A stretch of DNA of 64,000 bases from Roseburia hominis (GTDB taxonomy: Bacteria; Bacillota; Clostridia; Lachnospirales; Lachnospiraceae). Position 1 is the first letter of the stretch. Every line of letters starts with the position of its first letter. A program made the position numbers and the translations under genes. Below are positions 50,389 to 59,733 of the stretch, piece by piece. The notes under the pieces are model-generated. The model was given only the letters and a program-made list of their open reading frames with translations. It ran no database searches and was not told the DNA's origin. The stretch lies in NCBI GenBank assembly GCA_040702975.1, contig CP159990.1, positions 2,790,001 to 2,854,000 on the forward strand, given 5' to 3'.

Positions 50389-51945
50389 CTACTTTCTAAT
50401 CCTATTTTTTATCCAGGGAATAATAACCTTTTTCACCACAAGCTCTTTTGTAGCAACAGAAACTCCCAAGTACACTATAACCATTGTCATTCCTACAATT
50501 AGCAATCGTAGAAACGAATTATAATTTTCAAGTATTGACAACAAAATCTTTCCCGTAATAATAGTTACAAATATAGCAACCAATATTTTCGCCAAATCTG
50601 TTGCCCCCTTTTTCTTGATTGGGAACTCCTCAAGATGTTTCTTTATCGTAAACAAAGATAGTAGAGCAACCAAAGCCATTGATACGCTTGTGGCAACCGC
50701 TACACCAGCGATGCCAATAATTCTTGATAAAACTATACTTCCTATCAGATTTATAATAACTCCGATAATACTATTAATCATTGGAGTAAGAGTATCCTGA
50801 TAAGCATAATGCGCTTTTATCAGTACTTCTCGATTAGCCATAAAAACAAAGCCAAATGAATAACATGTTGCAATTGAGGCAACTAATGCTGTACTATTGG
50901 AATCGAAGTTCCCTCTTTCAAAGAATAGTTTAATAAGATCATAACCCTCAACAAAATACAGAGCAGCAATCAATCCCGTCAGCAGTGTCATCGCACAAAT
51001 TATAAATTGCAATCTATCTTTTATCACATTACGTTCAAAATTGCTTGCTACACTTTTTGTAAGCGTTGTTAATAATACTGTACCGATTGAAGTAACAATA
51101 ACGGCATTTACAAGATCACTACTAATTACTTGTCCATAATATAAAGCCGAAACACTACCAGCAGGCAATGCCGAAGCAACTATTTTGTCTACCAGATGTC
51201 CTAAATCAACAATAGAGTTTCCAACAACTAAAGGCCCAAATCTCTTCATCATATGACAAAACTCAGGATTTTTGAATGGATTCCCAATAAAAACTCCCGT
51301 TTTAGAAACAACCAAAGAAAGCATATAAATAGTGTGCGCAACATAGCCAAAAAGGAAGCCATATAATAAAGAGCGCAAGCCTAAAAAATGTCGAAAAAAC
51401 ACTATACTGATTATGATGAATACACTGAAAAATAAGCTACATAATTTAGCCGGAAGAAACCGTTTATGCGCATCTAAGTAACCTTGGGCAACTCCTGATA
51501 AAGATGTAAAAAGCATCACTGGACATAAGGCAATCACAAAAAATCTAAGTTCTCGCTTCTGTGATGCAGTATATGAAATTCCAATTAAATTACAAATATT
51601 CGATGAGATTAGGACATTAATACCCACAAGAATTAACCCAACCATCCCGAAGAAAAAAAAACTTTCTTTTATCAGTTGTTTTGCTCGTCCTTTATTCCCT
51701 TCCTCATCAAGCTTTATATATCTTGTTAGAACTGTTGGTGCCACTGATGTACCCATAATTTGACCAAACATTGAAGTATATCCATCAGCAGCAAAATATA
51801 TATCTGTCGTCGCATTGGCCCCAAAAGCCCACGCAATGACTGCTTGTTTTACAAATCCAAGTGCTTTTCCAATTAACACAACAAAGCTAATTGCTATGCT
51901 ATTTTTAATAACACCTGTTTCTCCTTGTTTATTTTCACTTCGCAT
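50389..51945 (-). CDS. MurJ/Wzx-type lipid-linked oligosaccharide flippase
   Basis: A 518-residue integral membrane protein with about 12-14 helices of the MOP/MVF superfamily. The N-terminal block AISFVVLIGKALGFVKQAVI then AWAFGANATTDIYFAADGYT is MurJ-like. TALVASIATCYSFGFVFMAN and VLIKAHYAYQDTLTPMINSI are also MurJ-type. Positioned with a Wzy-like polymerase and glycosyltransferases, it most likely flips polysaccharide repeat units rather than lipid II. The start at 51945 was chosen since the upstream frame overlaps the GT11 gene. Confidence 0.85.
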   Translation of the reverse strand: MRSENKQGETGVIKNSIAISFVVLIGKALGFVKQAVIAWAFGANATTDIYFAADGYTSMFGQIMGTSVAPTVLTRYIKLDEEGNKGRAKQLIKESFFFFGMVGLILVGINVLISSNICNLIGISYTASQKRELRFFVIALCPVMLFTSLSGVAQGYLDAHKRFLPAKLCSLFFSVFIIISIVFFRHFLGLRSLLYGFLFGYVAHTIYMLSLVVSKTGVFIGNPFKNPEFCHMMKRFGPLVVGNSIVDLGHLVDKIVASALPAGSVSALYYGQVISSDLVNAVIVTSIGTVLLTTLTKSVASNFERNVIKDRLQFIICAMTLLTGLIAALYFVEGYDLIKLFFERGNFDSNSTALVASIATCYSFGFVFMANREVLIKAHYAYQDTLTPMINSIIGVIINLIGSIVLSRIIGIAGVAVATSVSMALVALLSLFTIKKHLEEFPIKKKGATDLAKILVAIFVTIITGKILLSILENYNSFLRLLIVGMTMVIVYLGVSVATKELVVKKVIIPWIKNRIRK

Positions 51946-51967
51946 AATTCTATTAGCCCCTTTTGGG

Positions 51968-52843
51968 TTAAATCCTAATCCACCTGTTTGGTACAATATC
52001 AATAGGTTTCTTATCAAAAAACCATTTTTGAGGCGCAATCACAATCTTCCCATCATATTCATGAAGTCTTGCGCCCCACCAATGATATGTGCTATTAATA
52101 ATGATTGAATGTTTGCAATAAGACATAAGAATCAAATCTTCAAAATCATCAACCACGTCTTCTTTCTCCCTGAAAGTAATACTTCGTTTTCCAAAATCGA
52201 TATGGTTCTTTACCCATTCGATATCGTTTGAAAAAATATAATAAACTGGGTATTCTACTCGCTCATCAATGTATTTCATGGCAGTTTCAAAATAATCTTG
52301 CCCAAATGATCCAAAATGACCGGACCTTTGAGAGTAGTCTCCTCTTCTAATTCCGATAAAAACGGACTGCTCTGTTGATATTTTGTTTAAAGTTGTTTGT
52401 GTTTTATTGCTTAACTGATTAAGTGGCTGAAACTCATTTTTCAGTTTTTCAATAATCGGATCTACATTCCTCCAGGATTGCCAATATCCATCAAAATATG
52501 AGTAACTTTTCACATCATCAACAGGTACATATGCCCTATTTTTTTCAAAGTAGTAATTACGATTGAACACCCCCTCTAGTGCAATAGAATAACGGTATTT
52601 TGTACCCATCGGATTGCCTGTATGTCTAAAAAGGCAAAGTCGCTCAATTTCCTCTTTTGCAGCCTCTTGTAAGGTTAGTTTGTATTGTAATAATCTACAC
52701 TGTCTTATTGAATCTGCGATAGTTGATTGGAAGTAGGATGTATCTATTTTCACTTCATCGTTTGTGTGTTCATGCAATAAACACGCGAATGCATATTGAA
52801 ACATCTGATTTCCTAAACCGCCTTTTAGTTTTACAATTTTCAT
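51968..52843 (-). CDS. GT11-family alpha-1,2-fucosyl/colitosyl-transferase-like protein
   Basis: A 291-residue cytoplasmic glycosyltransferase. The N-terminus MKIVKLKGGLGNQMFQYAFA and the later FIGIRRGDYSQRSGHFG (the HxRRxD-type motif) define GT11, whose members use GDP-L-fucose; a GT11-type enzyme has also been reported to use GDP-L-colitose in an E. coli O-antigen. C-terminal block SYCKHSIIINSTYHWWGARL. Given the ColD-like gene in this operon, the donor may be GDP-colitose. AGGAG precedes the ATG; the next gene starts 23 bp later. Confidence 0.88.
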   Translation of the reverse strand: MKIVKLKGGLGNQMFQYAFACLLHEHTNDEVKIDTSYFQSTIADSIRQCRLLQYKLTLQEAAKEEIERLCLFRHTGNPMGTKYRYSIALEGVFNRNYYFEKNRAYVPVDDVKSYSYFDGYWQSWRNVDPIIEKLKNEFQPLNQLSNKTQTTLNKISTEQSVFIGIRRGDYSQRSGHFGSFGQDYFETAMKYIDERVEYPVYYIFSNDIEWVKNHIDFGKRSITFREKEDVVDDFEDLILMSYCKHSIIINSTYHWWGARLHEYDGKIVIAPQKWFFDKKPIDIVPNRWIRI

Positions 52844-52844
52844 T

Positions 52845-54065
52845 TCAAAATACTCCTATCGTAGATGTCGTATTATCTTCTAATACTGTCATTTTTGAAA
52901 GATTCTTTCTACTCCCTAAAACAATTATCATTTCAGCAAAAAAAATTGCCATTTTTGTATCAAGAATATTTCCGCTAAATTGTGCACCAATAAAATAAAC
53001 TATAAACCCAAGCGAAAAACTCATAGAATATATATTTCGTATTCCAATCTTTTTTAGGTTCATAACCATTATAAAGAGTATAAATAAAAATAATGAGAAC
53101 CCAATCAGACCTTGCTCTCCAAGCATCTCAAAAAAAACATTATGCGCATATGGCTGAGGACTATAAGAATTCAGTGTATCATAATACATATAACGTGCCC
53201 CTTTGCCAAAAACCGGGCTTTGAATAAAATAATCTACAGACATATTAAGTAGTCTATAACGAGCAGCAACTGACGTTAATTCATTTTGATTAGAATGGAG
53301 TATTGCAACCCCTCTGTTAAATGCCGTCGAAAAGCCCGGAATACTATCCGCGAAATTATAGTACAACAATAAACCTGCAACCGTGACAAGTCCTAGCTGC
53401 ACTATTTTTTTAGGAATCTCATTTAATTTCTTGTTCTGTAATATGTATAACAAATACTCCAATGGAACAATAATAATGATTGATATAATCGCTCCTTTAG
53501 ATCCCGTCATAATTGCTAATATCAAACCAGAAATAATACCCACTACATGAATACGCTTTTTTTCAAAAACATATTTTGAAAAAGACAAGGTTTGGAAGAG
53601 CATTGCAAATTTATAAAAGCCATTAGGTCCTCCAAAAACTGCCAAACGTCCTCCAACTAAAATAACCTTTCCCACTCCTATAATCATGAGTACAGAAACA
53701 AACACATAAGTTATTTTCAGGAACAGCCCATATTGATCATCACATAGATAACACTTACATAGCAATACAAGCATGAGCCATGTTATCAAGTTAGGCATTA
53801 AATAAGCTTCCATCGTCTCAAGATTAGCCGTAATATTCCGTACAACTATGTACAGATAAAATAAAGATACTATATCAAAAGCCTGCACCTTAATTATGAT
53901 TCTTTTACGAAAAGTTAGAAGCAATGCTACAAACACCAACAAATACATTGCGGAAGCGGTTACATGGATGGAGATTCCAATCATTGAAAGTGTAGCCTCA
54001 CCAACATAACAGGCAAGCGTTAAGTAGAATATTGGATTTGTGACCGTTGACACTTTTATGTTCAT
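52845..54065 (-). CDS. O-antigen/capsule polymerase (Wzy-like) membrane protein
   Basis: 406 residues with about ten membrane helices and a large loop containing FNRGVAILHSNQNELTSVAA and VFGKGARYMYYDTLN, the RxxL...GxG...H pattern of Wzy/Wzc-ligase family proteins (PYAHNVFFEMLGEQGLIGF). It would join flipped repeat units outside the membrane. An AGGGGG site lies 5 nt before the ATG at 54065; the longer reading starts 48 bp upstream without a site. It stops 1 bp before the GT11 gene begins. Confidence 0.8.
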   Translation of the reverse strand: MNIKVSTVTNPIFYLTLACYVGEATLSMIGISIHVTASAMYLLVFVALLLTFRKRIIIKVQAFDIVSLFYLYIVVRNITANLETMEAYLMPNLITWLMLVLLCKCYLCDDQYGLFLKITYVFVSVLMIIGVGKVILVGGRLAVFGGPNGFYKFAMLFQTLSFSKYVFEKKRIHVVGIISGLILAIMTGSKGAIISIIIIVPLEYLLYILQNKKLNEIPKKIVQLGLVTVAGLLLYYNFADSIPGFSTAFNRGVAILHSNQNELTSVAARYRLLNMSVDYFIQSPVFGKGARYMYYDTLNSYSPQPYAHNVFFEMLGEQGLIGFSLFLFILFIMVMNLKKIGIRNIYSMSFSLGFIVYFIGAQFSGNILDTKMAIFFAEMIIVLGSRKNLSKMTVLEDNTTSTIGVF

Positions 54066-54138
54066 CCTAGCCCCCTTATTTTTCTTATGGTATAAACTCA
54101 CTTCTTCGTTCATTTTCTCGTTTCATTGAATTCCATCT

Positions 54139-55299
54139 TCACCTTGTACTTTCAGCTTTCTCCCACACAGGCTTTGACTTACCTATTACAATATTTATAA
54201 CACCCTTCCATTGTGCCATAATTGTCATGCAGTAATAGGAAATAATCTTCACTAAACGATTACCGCTCTTTGTAAACCACCCGATTATAGCAATTAGATA
54301 GAACAGAATCTGAAGTCCCAATACTATCTTCCAAAATGTACTGCCAACTGCCAGTGGAATGTTGATTACCAACACCAACATATGCATCAACCATAAAAGA
54401 TAACGACAAGTCCGGTGTCCAAAATAGAAGTACGAGAACCAACGATGCGAAAAGATGTTCAGCACTCTGATGTCTGGCATTATCCCTCGAAGAATTATTC
54501 GATTCATCCGAACTTTTCTCTTATACTCATCTTCGTTGATTTCCCCAGCTTTCTCATAAGCCACTGCGTCAGGATTATAAATCGCTCTCTTTTTTTCAAG
54601 CGCAAAAATGATGGGAAAACTGGAATCATGACACTCGATAGGTGGAATCTTTTCGTAGTCTTTGTTTCTCACAGCATATATCGCTCCATTACCAGCTGTA
54701 ATGGTCTGAAACTTACTCTCAATATTCCTACACATTAGATCAAGCTTCCAATAGAAACCTTCCGAGTTCGCGGTCTTGTTACCTTCTGTGTTCATATACT
54801 TTAACTGGCCAGACACATAAGCGATGTCATTAGAGGTAAATGATGCTACAAGTTCTCTCACAGCATCGGGCTCAAGCATTGCATTTGCATCGGTCATCAC
54901 AAGAATATCCGTATTACAGAATTCCTGTGTTTCATTCTGAGCATTTGTCTTCCCTAAATGATTAACTGATTTATGTATTCGAATTCTTCTCTCCGGATGT
55001 TCAACAATGAAAGCCTCAACAATTTCATTAGTTCTATCCGTAGAGAAATCAGAGGCAATCAAGAATTCCAACTTATCTGCCGGATAATCCGTTTCAATTA
55101 AGTTCTGTAATTTCTCCGCAATAACCTTTTCTTCATTATGCGCAACAGCCATAATGCTCACTGTCGGCTCATAAGTATAATCTTTCTTGTTTTCTTTTTT
55201 GAATATTTTATCAAGCACAATAAGAGAGGTCGGATAACCAATCATAGCCCAAAATATTACAAATACTGCTACCCACCAAATAATCTTTAGAACTAACAT
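54139..55299 (-). CDS. Membrane-associated GT2 glycosyltransferase
   Basis: 386 residues. The N-terminal helix (LVLKIIWWVAVFVIFWAMIG) is followed by a GT-A domain (PTVSIMAVAHNEEKVIAEKL; DILVMTDANAMLEPDAVREL with a DxD-like DAN; AGNGAIYAVRNKDYEKIPPI) and two to three C-terminal helices (LLWLMHMLVLVINIPLAVGS). The layout resembles processive or membrane-anchored GT2 enzymes. AGGAAGGG stands 8 nt before the ATG at 55299. The acceptor and sugar are unknown. Confidence 0.88.
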   Translation of the reverse strand: MLVLKIIWWVAVFVIFWAMIGYPTSLIVLDKIFKKENKKDYTYEPTVSIMAVAHNEEKVIAEKLQNLIETDYPADKLEFLIASDFSTDRTNEIVEAFIVEHPERRIRIHKSVNHLGKTNAQNETQEFCNTDILVMTDANAMLEPDAVRELVASFTSNDIAYVSGQLKYMNTEGNKTANSEGFYWKLDLMCRNIESKFQTITAGNGAIYAVRNKDYEKIPPIECHDSSFPIIFALEKKRAIYNPDAVAYEKAGEINEDEYKRKVRMNRIILRGIMPDIRVLNIFSHRWFSYFYFGHRTCRYLLWLMHMLVLVINIPLAVGSTFWKIVLGLQILFYLIAIIGWFTKSGNRLVKIISYYCMTIMAQWKGVINIVIGKSKPVWEKAESTR

Positions 55300-55379
55300 A
55301 ACATATACCCTTCCTAATTTCATATATTGTTATCTGATACGCTTTTTAACTCTTTTAAGACTGAACTTGTACATCACAA

Positions 55380-55704
55380 TTACCAGTTTTTCAAAAGATT
55401 ATCATTCTGAAAGGTTGTACCTAAACCAGTAATATTCGTAGCACAAGAAATACCAGACATTCTACAGGCAAAGAATCCATAGATATTGGGCTTGATAGTA
55501 TATGCAATAACAAAATCAGGTTTTTCAGACTTCAATAGTTTTTATTATTGAAATACAGTTTTATATCTGTTTTTGGATTAATATGACGCCTATCTATCCG
55601 AGTATCAACAAATTTACATCTTATTCTTTCAATTACTCCGAAATCAACTCATAGCGGAATTGATATAGTCCTACATCATTATCCGCCCATATTAAATTTT
55701 TCAT
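55380..55704 (-). pseudogene. Relic of a GT4 glycosyltransferase
   Basis: No intact ORF, but three frames in sequence spell a GT4 enzyme: MKNLIWADNDVGLYQFRYEL (frame ending at 55633), then FVDTRIDRRHINPKTDIKLY (ending at 55532), then SEKPDFVIAYTIKPNIYGFF and NITGLGTTFQNDN, stopping at 55380. These match the ordered N-terminal motifs (FRYEL, DRRG.NP..D, TIKPNIYG, NITGLGTAFE) of Wbx/PglA-type transferases. About 325 bp remain of a gene normally 1.1 kb, with at least two frameshifts and internal deletions. The adjoining 40 bp to the next gene contain nothing else. Confidence 0.75.
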
Positions 55705-55740
55705 TTTCAACGCCACCATTAATAATCGCTAAAATCTAAA

Positions 55741-56406
55741 TTACTCAATGTACTTTATTGGTTTTGCCGGGCTTCCCACGGCAACACACCTATCCGGAAT
55801 ATCCTTAACAACTACTGCCCCTGCCCCCACAATGCTACCTGTACCAATTTTCTTACCCTGTATAACCTGCATACCTGTACCAATTTCACTACACTCACCG
55901 ATTTCAACATTTCCAGAAACATTGACACTCGGATAGATGGTAACAAAATCGTGTATAATATCATCATGACCAAGCGTGCAATCCAGATTGATAATGACGT
56001 GATTCCCGATTTTAATATCCACAGTAATGATTGTTCCTGCACAAATAATGCAGCCCGCACCAATTTCCACTCTTTTTGAGATAATCACGCTTGGGTCAAT
56101 TACTGTGGCAAACTGAACTTTTCCTGCCAGTTTCTCAATAATGACTTTTCTAACCCTGGCAGATCCAACTGCACAAACAGCAAATATATCTTTACTTTCC
56201 GCTTCGCTCAGTAGCTGCTCACAACCACCTATAATCGGATATTCCCCTTCATATGCCCCCCACAAAGAGCTGTTATCATCAATAAATCCTTTGAGTTTCC
56301 AGGTAGGTCTGATCTCGTTAATTCTCTCAACCAACCAGGCCACCTCTCTACCGAATCCACCTGCACCAATGATATATAAATCTTTTCGCACTACTTCTTC
56401 CATCAT
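55741..56406 (-). CDS. Sugar O/N-acyltransferase, NeuD/PglD-type left-handed beta-helix protein
   Basis: 221 residues. N-terminal Rossmann-like UDP-sugar domain (DLYIIGAGGFGREVAWLVER; GFIDDNSSLWGAYEGEYPII) and a C-terminal left-handed beta-helix of hexapeptide repeats (VEIGAGCIICAGTIITVDIK; IGNHVIINLDCTLGHDDII, including the catalytic His; VEIGECSEIGTGMQVIQG). Full length for the NeuD/PglD family, which uses acetyl-CoA. ATG-ATG at the start, with AGGAGGG upstream. It overlaps the truncated paralogue before it by 4 bp. Target sugar unknown. Confidence 0.85.
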   Translation of the reverse strand: MMEEVVRKDLYIIGAGGFGREVAWLVERINEIRPTWKLKGFIDDNSSLWGAYEGEYPIIGGCEQLLSEAESKDIFAVCAVGSARVRKVIIEKLAGKVQFATVIDPSVIISKRVEIGAGCIICAGTIITVDIKIGNHVIINLDCTLGHDDIIHDFVTIYPSVNVSGNVEIGECSEIGTGMQVIQGKKIGTGSIVGAGAVVVKDIPDRCVAVGSPAKPIKYIE

Positions 56407-56906
56407 GCTGCCCTCCTATGCACTCTTAATGCAGGGAACATAATGGAATGTTCCATTTTTACTTGTCTGGAGGAATGCCCCCCGAACTGTTCCTTTCTCA
56501 TTCTCTTACCCTTAGCGGGGATGCCTACATATGTCCCCGGCTCACTTATATCTACAATAACCACAGCACCTGCGCCCACCATACAATCCCCACAAACACT
56601 CACATTATTACTTACCGTTGCACCTGCTCCAATCCATGTGTTATCTCCAATTCTTACCGTACCAGCAACATATGCACCTACCGAGACATGAACATAATCA
56701 CCAATCATACAATCGTGATCTACGGATGCACAGGTATTAATAATACAGCCTTTTCCAATTTGGGTTCCTGGATTAATGACAGCACCCGCCATTACCACCG
56801 TACCAACTCCCATATCCACAGATTTCGCGACCACAGCATCCGCAATATCTGCTACCACTTTTCCGTGGCCGCTTGCTCCGATAATCACCAATTTTCTCAT
56901 CATCAT
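56403..56906 (-). CDS. Truncated PglD-like acetyltransferase
   Basis: 167 residues. It begins with the Rossmann strand MRKLVIIGASGHGKVVADIA but jumps straight into the hexapeptide domain at VDMGVGTVVMAGAVINPGTQ (then CASVDHDCMIGDYVHVSVGA with the catalytic His). About 50-60 residues of the N-terminal sugar-binding domain (the FLDDD...G region) are missing in frame. The C-terminus is extended past GIPAKGKRMRK by KMEHSIMFPALRVHRRAA, unlike relatives. Probably a deletion derivative; activity is doubtful. It overlaps both neighbours by 4 bp, so it is still translated in the operon. Exact start among three ATGs is uncertain. Confidence 0.75.
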   Translation of the reverse strand: MMMRKLVIIGASGHGKVVADIADAVVAKSVDMGVGTVVMAGAVINPGTQIGKGCIINTCASVDHDCMIGDYVHVSVGAYVAGTVRIGDNTWIGAGATVSNNVSVCGDCMVGAGAVVIVDISEPGTYVGIPAKGKRMRKEQFGGHSSRQVKMEHSIMFPALRVHRRAA

Positions 56907-57550
56907 ATCCTTACATTATCGCCCAATTCAGCTTGTGTCCCCATGAATTCTTCCATGGTGACCGAAGTCCCTGAACTAATACCATCTCGTTTCAGCACGG
57001 TCCTTATTGTCTGGAATATAATTTCCCAATCACCAAAGAATGTGACATTATCCACATATTTAACATCCCAATCAAACTTTTCTTCCCAGCTGATGGCATT
57101 TCGGCCATGCACTTGTGCCAATCCAGTAAAGCCGGGACGCACCTCATGTCTTCTCGACTGATGTTCATTGTAGCGTTCCAGATATCTACATAGAAGTGGT
57201 CTTGGACCCACCACGCTCATATCGCCTTTCAGTATATTAATCAGTTCCGGAAGTTCATCCAGGGACGTAGCACGCAGTGTTTTTCCAAACTTGTTCAAAC
57301 GCACTTCATCCGGCAAAAGATCACCATTTTCATCTTTTTCATCTGTCATAGTTCTGAACTTATACAGCTTAAATTTTTTCCCATCTTTCCCCGGACGCTC
57401 CTGCATAAATAGAACAGGTGATCCCAATTTGAATCGGACCAAACCTGCTGTTATCAGCATTACAGGACTAAGTATGATTGTAGCCGCTAACGCACACAGG
57501 AAATCCTGCGGCCGCTTTATGTACTTTTCATAAATACTTTTTCTATGCAT
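56903..57550 (-). CDS. Initiating sugar transferase (PglC/WcaJ-type phosphoglycosyltransferase)
   Basis: A 215-residue monotopic phosphoglycosyltransferase that loads the first sugar phosphate onto undecaprenyl phosphate. One N-terminal reentrant helix (DFLCALAATIILSPVMLITA), then PVLFMQERPGKDGKKFKLYK, FRTMTD, LRATSLDELPELINILKGDM, SVVGPRPLL and RHEVRPGFTGLAQVHGRN, the standard Bac_transf blocks including the catalytic Asp-Glu pair in SLDELP. The short form without extra helices resembles PglC, matching the adjacent PglD/PglE-like genes. Confidence 0.93.
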   Translation of the reverse strand: MHRKSIYEKYIKRPQDFLCALAATIILSPVMLITAGLVRFKLGSPVLFMQERPGKDGKKFKLYKFRTMTDEKDENGDLLPDEVRLNKFGKTLRATSLDELPELINILKGDMSVVGPRPLLCRYLERYNEHQSRRHEVRPGFTGLAQVHGRNAISWEEKFDWDVKYVDNVTFFGDWEIIFQTIRTVLKRDGISSGTSVTMEEFMGTQAELGDNVRI

Positions 57551-57578
57551 ACCGCATTTTCTCCTCTATCACAATTTC

Positions 57579-58862
57579 TCACTCAAAACATCTTCCGATT
57601 ATTTCAATAATCTGCTCCTGCTGTTCTTTAGTCATCTTATTATCGCTTGGCAAACACAAACCTCTATCAAAGATATCAGCACCAACATCCTCGACACCAC
57701 CAGCAATATAAGCGTTCGTTCCAGCTCTGCCATTACCAGTTTCAGTAACAAAAGCATTCATTCTATACATCGGCTGCATATGCATCGGCTTCCAGATTGG
57801 TCTTCCCTCTGCATTAATACTGCTGATTGCCTCCAGGATCTCTGTTGGACAACTCTTCCCCCTCTCCGGGATATACATTGCTTCATTGTCACTGCGTACC
57901 TGCTTACACATAGCATCTCTATCAATAATCATTGCACTCAGCCAGTAATTGGGGTCTGCCTTATCCTCCTCAAACGGATTCATCTTTACCGGCAGATCCT
58001 TAAACCCATCCTTATATCTTTCCCAGATTGCTTTCTTCTGAGCGATGTGCTCCTCCAGATACGAATACTGTCCACGCACCACACCGGCAATCACATTACT
58101 CATGCGGTAGTTATAACCGACTTCCTCATGTTGATACCATGCAGCATTCTCACGGGCCTGTGTAGACCACTTACGCGATTTATTTGCATCCTCTATGTTA
58201 TTAGTTAAAAGGCATCCTCCTGAGCTGCCGGTGATAATTTTGTTCCCATTATAAGAAACCGCTGCATAATCCCCGAAACTTCCCGTTTGCCTTCCCTTAT
58301 ATGTCGCACCCATAGACTCCGCTGCATCCTCAATCATCAAAGCCCCATGTTTATGACAAACCTCCAATAATTCATCTACCTTGCCCGGAAAACCATACAG
58401 GTGCGCCACTATAACAAGTTTTACTTCCGGATAAATCTCAAAAGCCTTTTCCAAAGCAACCGGATCCATATTCCAGGTATCACGTTCTGTATCGATAAAC
58501 ACCGGAATACCACCTTCATACACGACGGGATTCAGCGTCGCAGCAAAAGTCATGTCAGAGCAGAATACTCGTTTCCCTTCTACTGCACCATGTCCGATGT
58601 CCGGCTTACCATACATTTTCTCACCTGCCAGCTTCACACAAAGATGGAGGGCCGCGGTACAACAAGACAGAGCAACCGCATACTTCACTTCTGCTTTTTC
58701 AGCCGCAATACGCTCTACTTCATTGATGTTAGACCCTACCGTGGACATCCAGTTTGTCTCATATGCCTCAGTTATGTATCTTAATTCTTCCCCATGCATC
58801 GTCGGGCTGGCTAACCACACCTTAGACTTGAATGGTTTCAAATCTTCTTTTCTGGTAAACAT
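57579..58862 (-). CDS. DegT/DnrJ/EryC1-family sugar aminotransferase (PglE-like)
   Basis: A 427-residue PLP aminotransferase of nucleotide sugars. The active-site Lys is present in YAAVSYNGNKIITGSSGGCL, the phosphate loop in ALSCCTAALHLCVKLAG, and LMIEDAAESMGATYKGRQTG carries the Asp for the PLP nitrogen. Together with PglC- and PglD-like genes it suggests a 4-amino-4,6-dideoxy sugar (for example a bacillosamine-type residue) as the initiating sugar. The required PglF-type 4,6-dehydratase is not in this window. Its start overlaps the end of the third NusG paralogue by 41 bp. Confidence 0.9.
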   Translation of the reverse strand: MFTRKEDLKPFKSKVWLASPTMHGEELRYITEAYETNWMSTVGSNINEVERIAAEKAEVKYAVALSCCTAALHLCVKLAGEKMYGKPDIGHGAVEGKRVFCSDMTFAATLNPVVYEGGIPVFIDTERDTWNMDPVALEKAFEIYPEVKLVIVAHLYGFPGKVDELLEVCHKHGALMIEDAAESMGATYKGRQTGSFGDYAAVSYNGNKIITGSSGGCLLTNNIEDANKSRKWSTQARENAAWYQHEEVGYNYRMSNVIAGVVRGQYSYLEEHIAQKKAIWERYKDGFKDLPVKMNPFEEDKADPNYWLSAMIIDRDAMCKQVRSDNEAMYIPERGKSCPTEILEAISSINAEGRPIWKPMHMQPMYRMNAFVTETGNGRAGTNAYIAGGVEDVGADIFDRGLCLPSDNKMTKEQQEQIIEIIGRCFE

Positions 58863-59202
58863 GATTTTTATGTTCCTCTTTTCTTCCCCTATAACTTCTT
58901 AAGTAAGAAGCCTCTTTAAAAAGGTTCCCGTCTTCCTTAAGCTGTTTAATGACTCCCCACAAGCACCCTTTCCGGAATTTCAGGAAATCATCAAACTCTT
59001 TCTGCTCCAGCTCAGATCTCACGAACACATACCCGGGAAACATCAGTTTTACCGCAATTCCTTTAGAGTCCCGTCGATAGTACTCCATCATCGGCAGAAA
59101 TGCGTGGACTCCTTCATTTTGAAGCATCGTACATATCTGGCTCTGCTTCTCAATCTGGACAAACAAAATGTACCAATTCTTTCCTGTCACTTTTGCTCCC
59201 AC
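58822..59202 (-). CDS. NusG/LoaP-like antiterminator, C-terminally truncated
   Basis: 126 residues. The NGN domain is recognisable: KNWYILFVQIEKQSQICTML then VHAFLPMMEYYRRDSKGIAV and KLMFPGYVFVRSELEQKEFD. After FRKGCLWGVIKQLKEDGN the sequence becomes LFKEASYLRSYRGRKEEHKN ... and stops inside the next gene; the linker and KOW domain of a 170-residue relative are missing. Probably a deletion/frameshift remnant fused out of frame to the aminotransferase start. It may be non-functional or act as an NGN-only protein. Confidence 0.75.
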   Translation of the reverse strand: MGAKVTGKNWYILFVQIEKQSQICTMLQNEGVHAFLPMMEYYRRDSKGIAVKLMFPGYVFVRSELEQKEFDDFLKFRKGCLWGVIKQLKEDGNLFKEASYLRSYRGRKEEHKNHVYQKRRFETIQV

Positions 59203-59733
59203 TTACTCCGGATCTCCTTCAACACGAATTCCAAACAGCACATCTTCCCTGCGGTTGAAAAGTTCCACCTCCGCCGTCACATACCGGTGTCGGAGCCTCT
59301 GTCTGCGAATCTGCCCCACATACTCCTTCAATACACCCTCTGCATTTCTCACCTGGCCGTCCGCATCAACCTCAACCGTCGAAAGTCCCATATCGCGCTC
59401 CAGCTCTCTACCGCAGATACTCTGCAGGAACCGCAGATCCTCCGGCTCCACTGCCGCGATCTCCGCCTTGCCGCTTTCGACAAGCTGTGGAAATTCTCTG
59501 GATCTCTGCAACATTTCTCTCAGTTCCTTGGAACATTCAGTCTTGATAAACACATAGCCCGGAAACATTTCCTTACGGCTGACCAGATATTCACCCTTCA
59601 CACGAAACAACTGCTGCTTCCTCAAAATCCGGCATTTTGCCCAAAAGTGATGGTCTATCTTCCTATTTAAAAGAGAAACGGCCTCTTCTTCTCTTCCCGG
59701 AATCGTGCGCATTACATACCATTTCGCAGTCAT
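59203..59733 (-). CDS. NusG/LoaP-like transcription antiterminator
   Basis: A 176-residue NusG paralogue. NGN domain: KWYVMRTIPGREEEAVSLLN and SRKEMFPGYVFIKTECSKEL. The C-terminal KOW-like domain is reduced (GVLKEYVGQIRRQRLRHRYV; AEVELFNRREDVLFGIRVEG). LoaP and the Bacteroides UpxY proteins of this family bind RNA polymerase and allow transcription through long polysaccharide operons. It overlaps the preceding paralogue by 4 bp and the following one starts right after it. Confidence 0.85.
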   Translation of the reverse strand: MTAKWYVMRTIPGREEEAVSLLNRKIDHHFWAKCRILRKQQLFRVKGEYLVSRKEMFPGYVFIKTECSKELREMLQRSREFPQLVESGKAEIAAVEPEDLRFLQSICGRELERDMGLSTVEVDADGQVRNAEGVLKEYVGQIRRQRLRHRYVTAEVELFNRREDVLFGIRVEGDPE

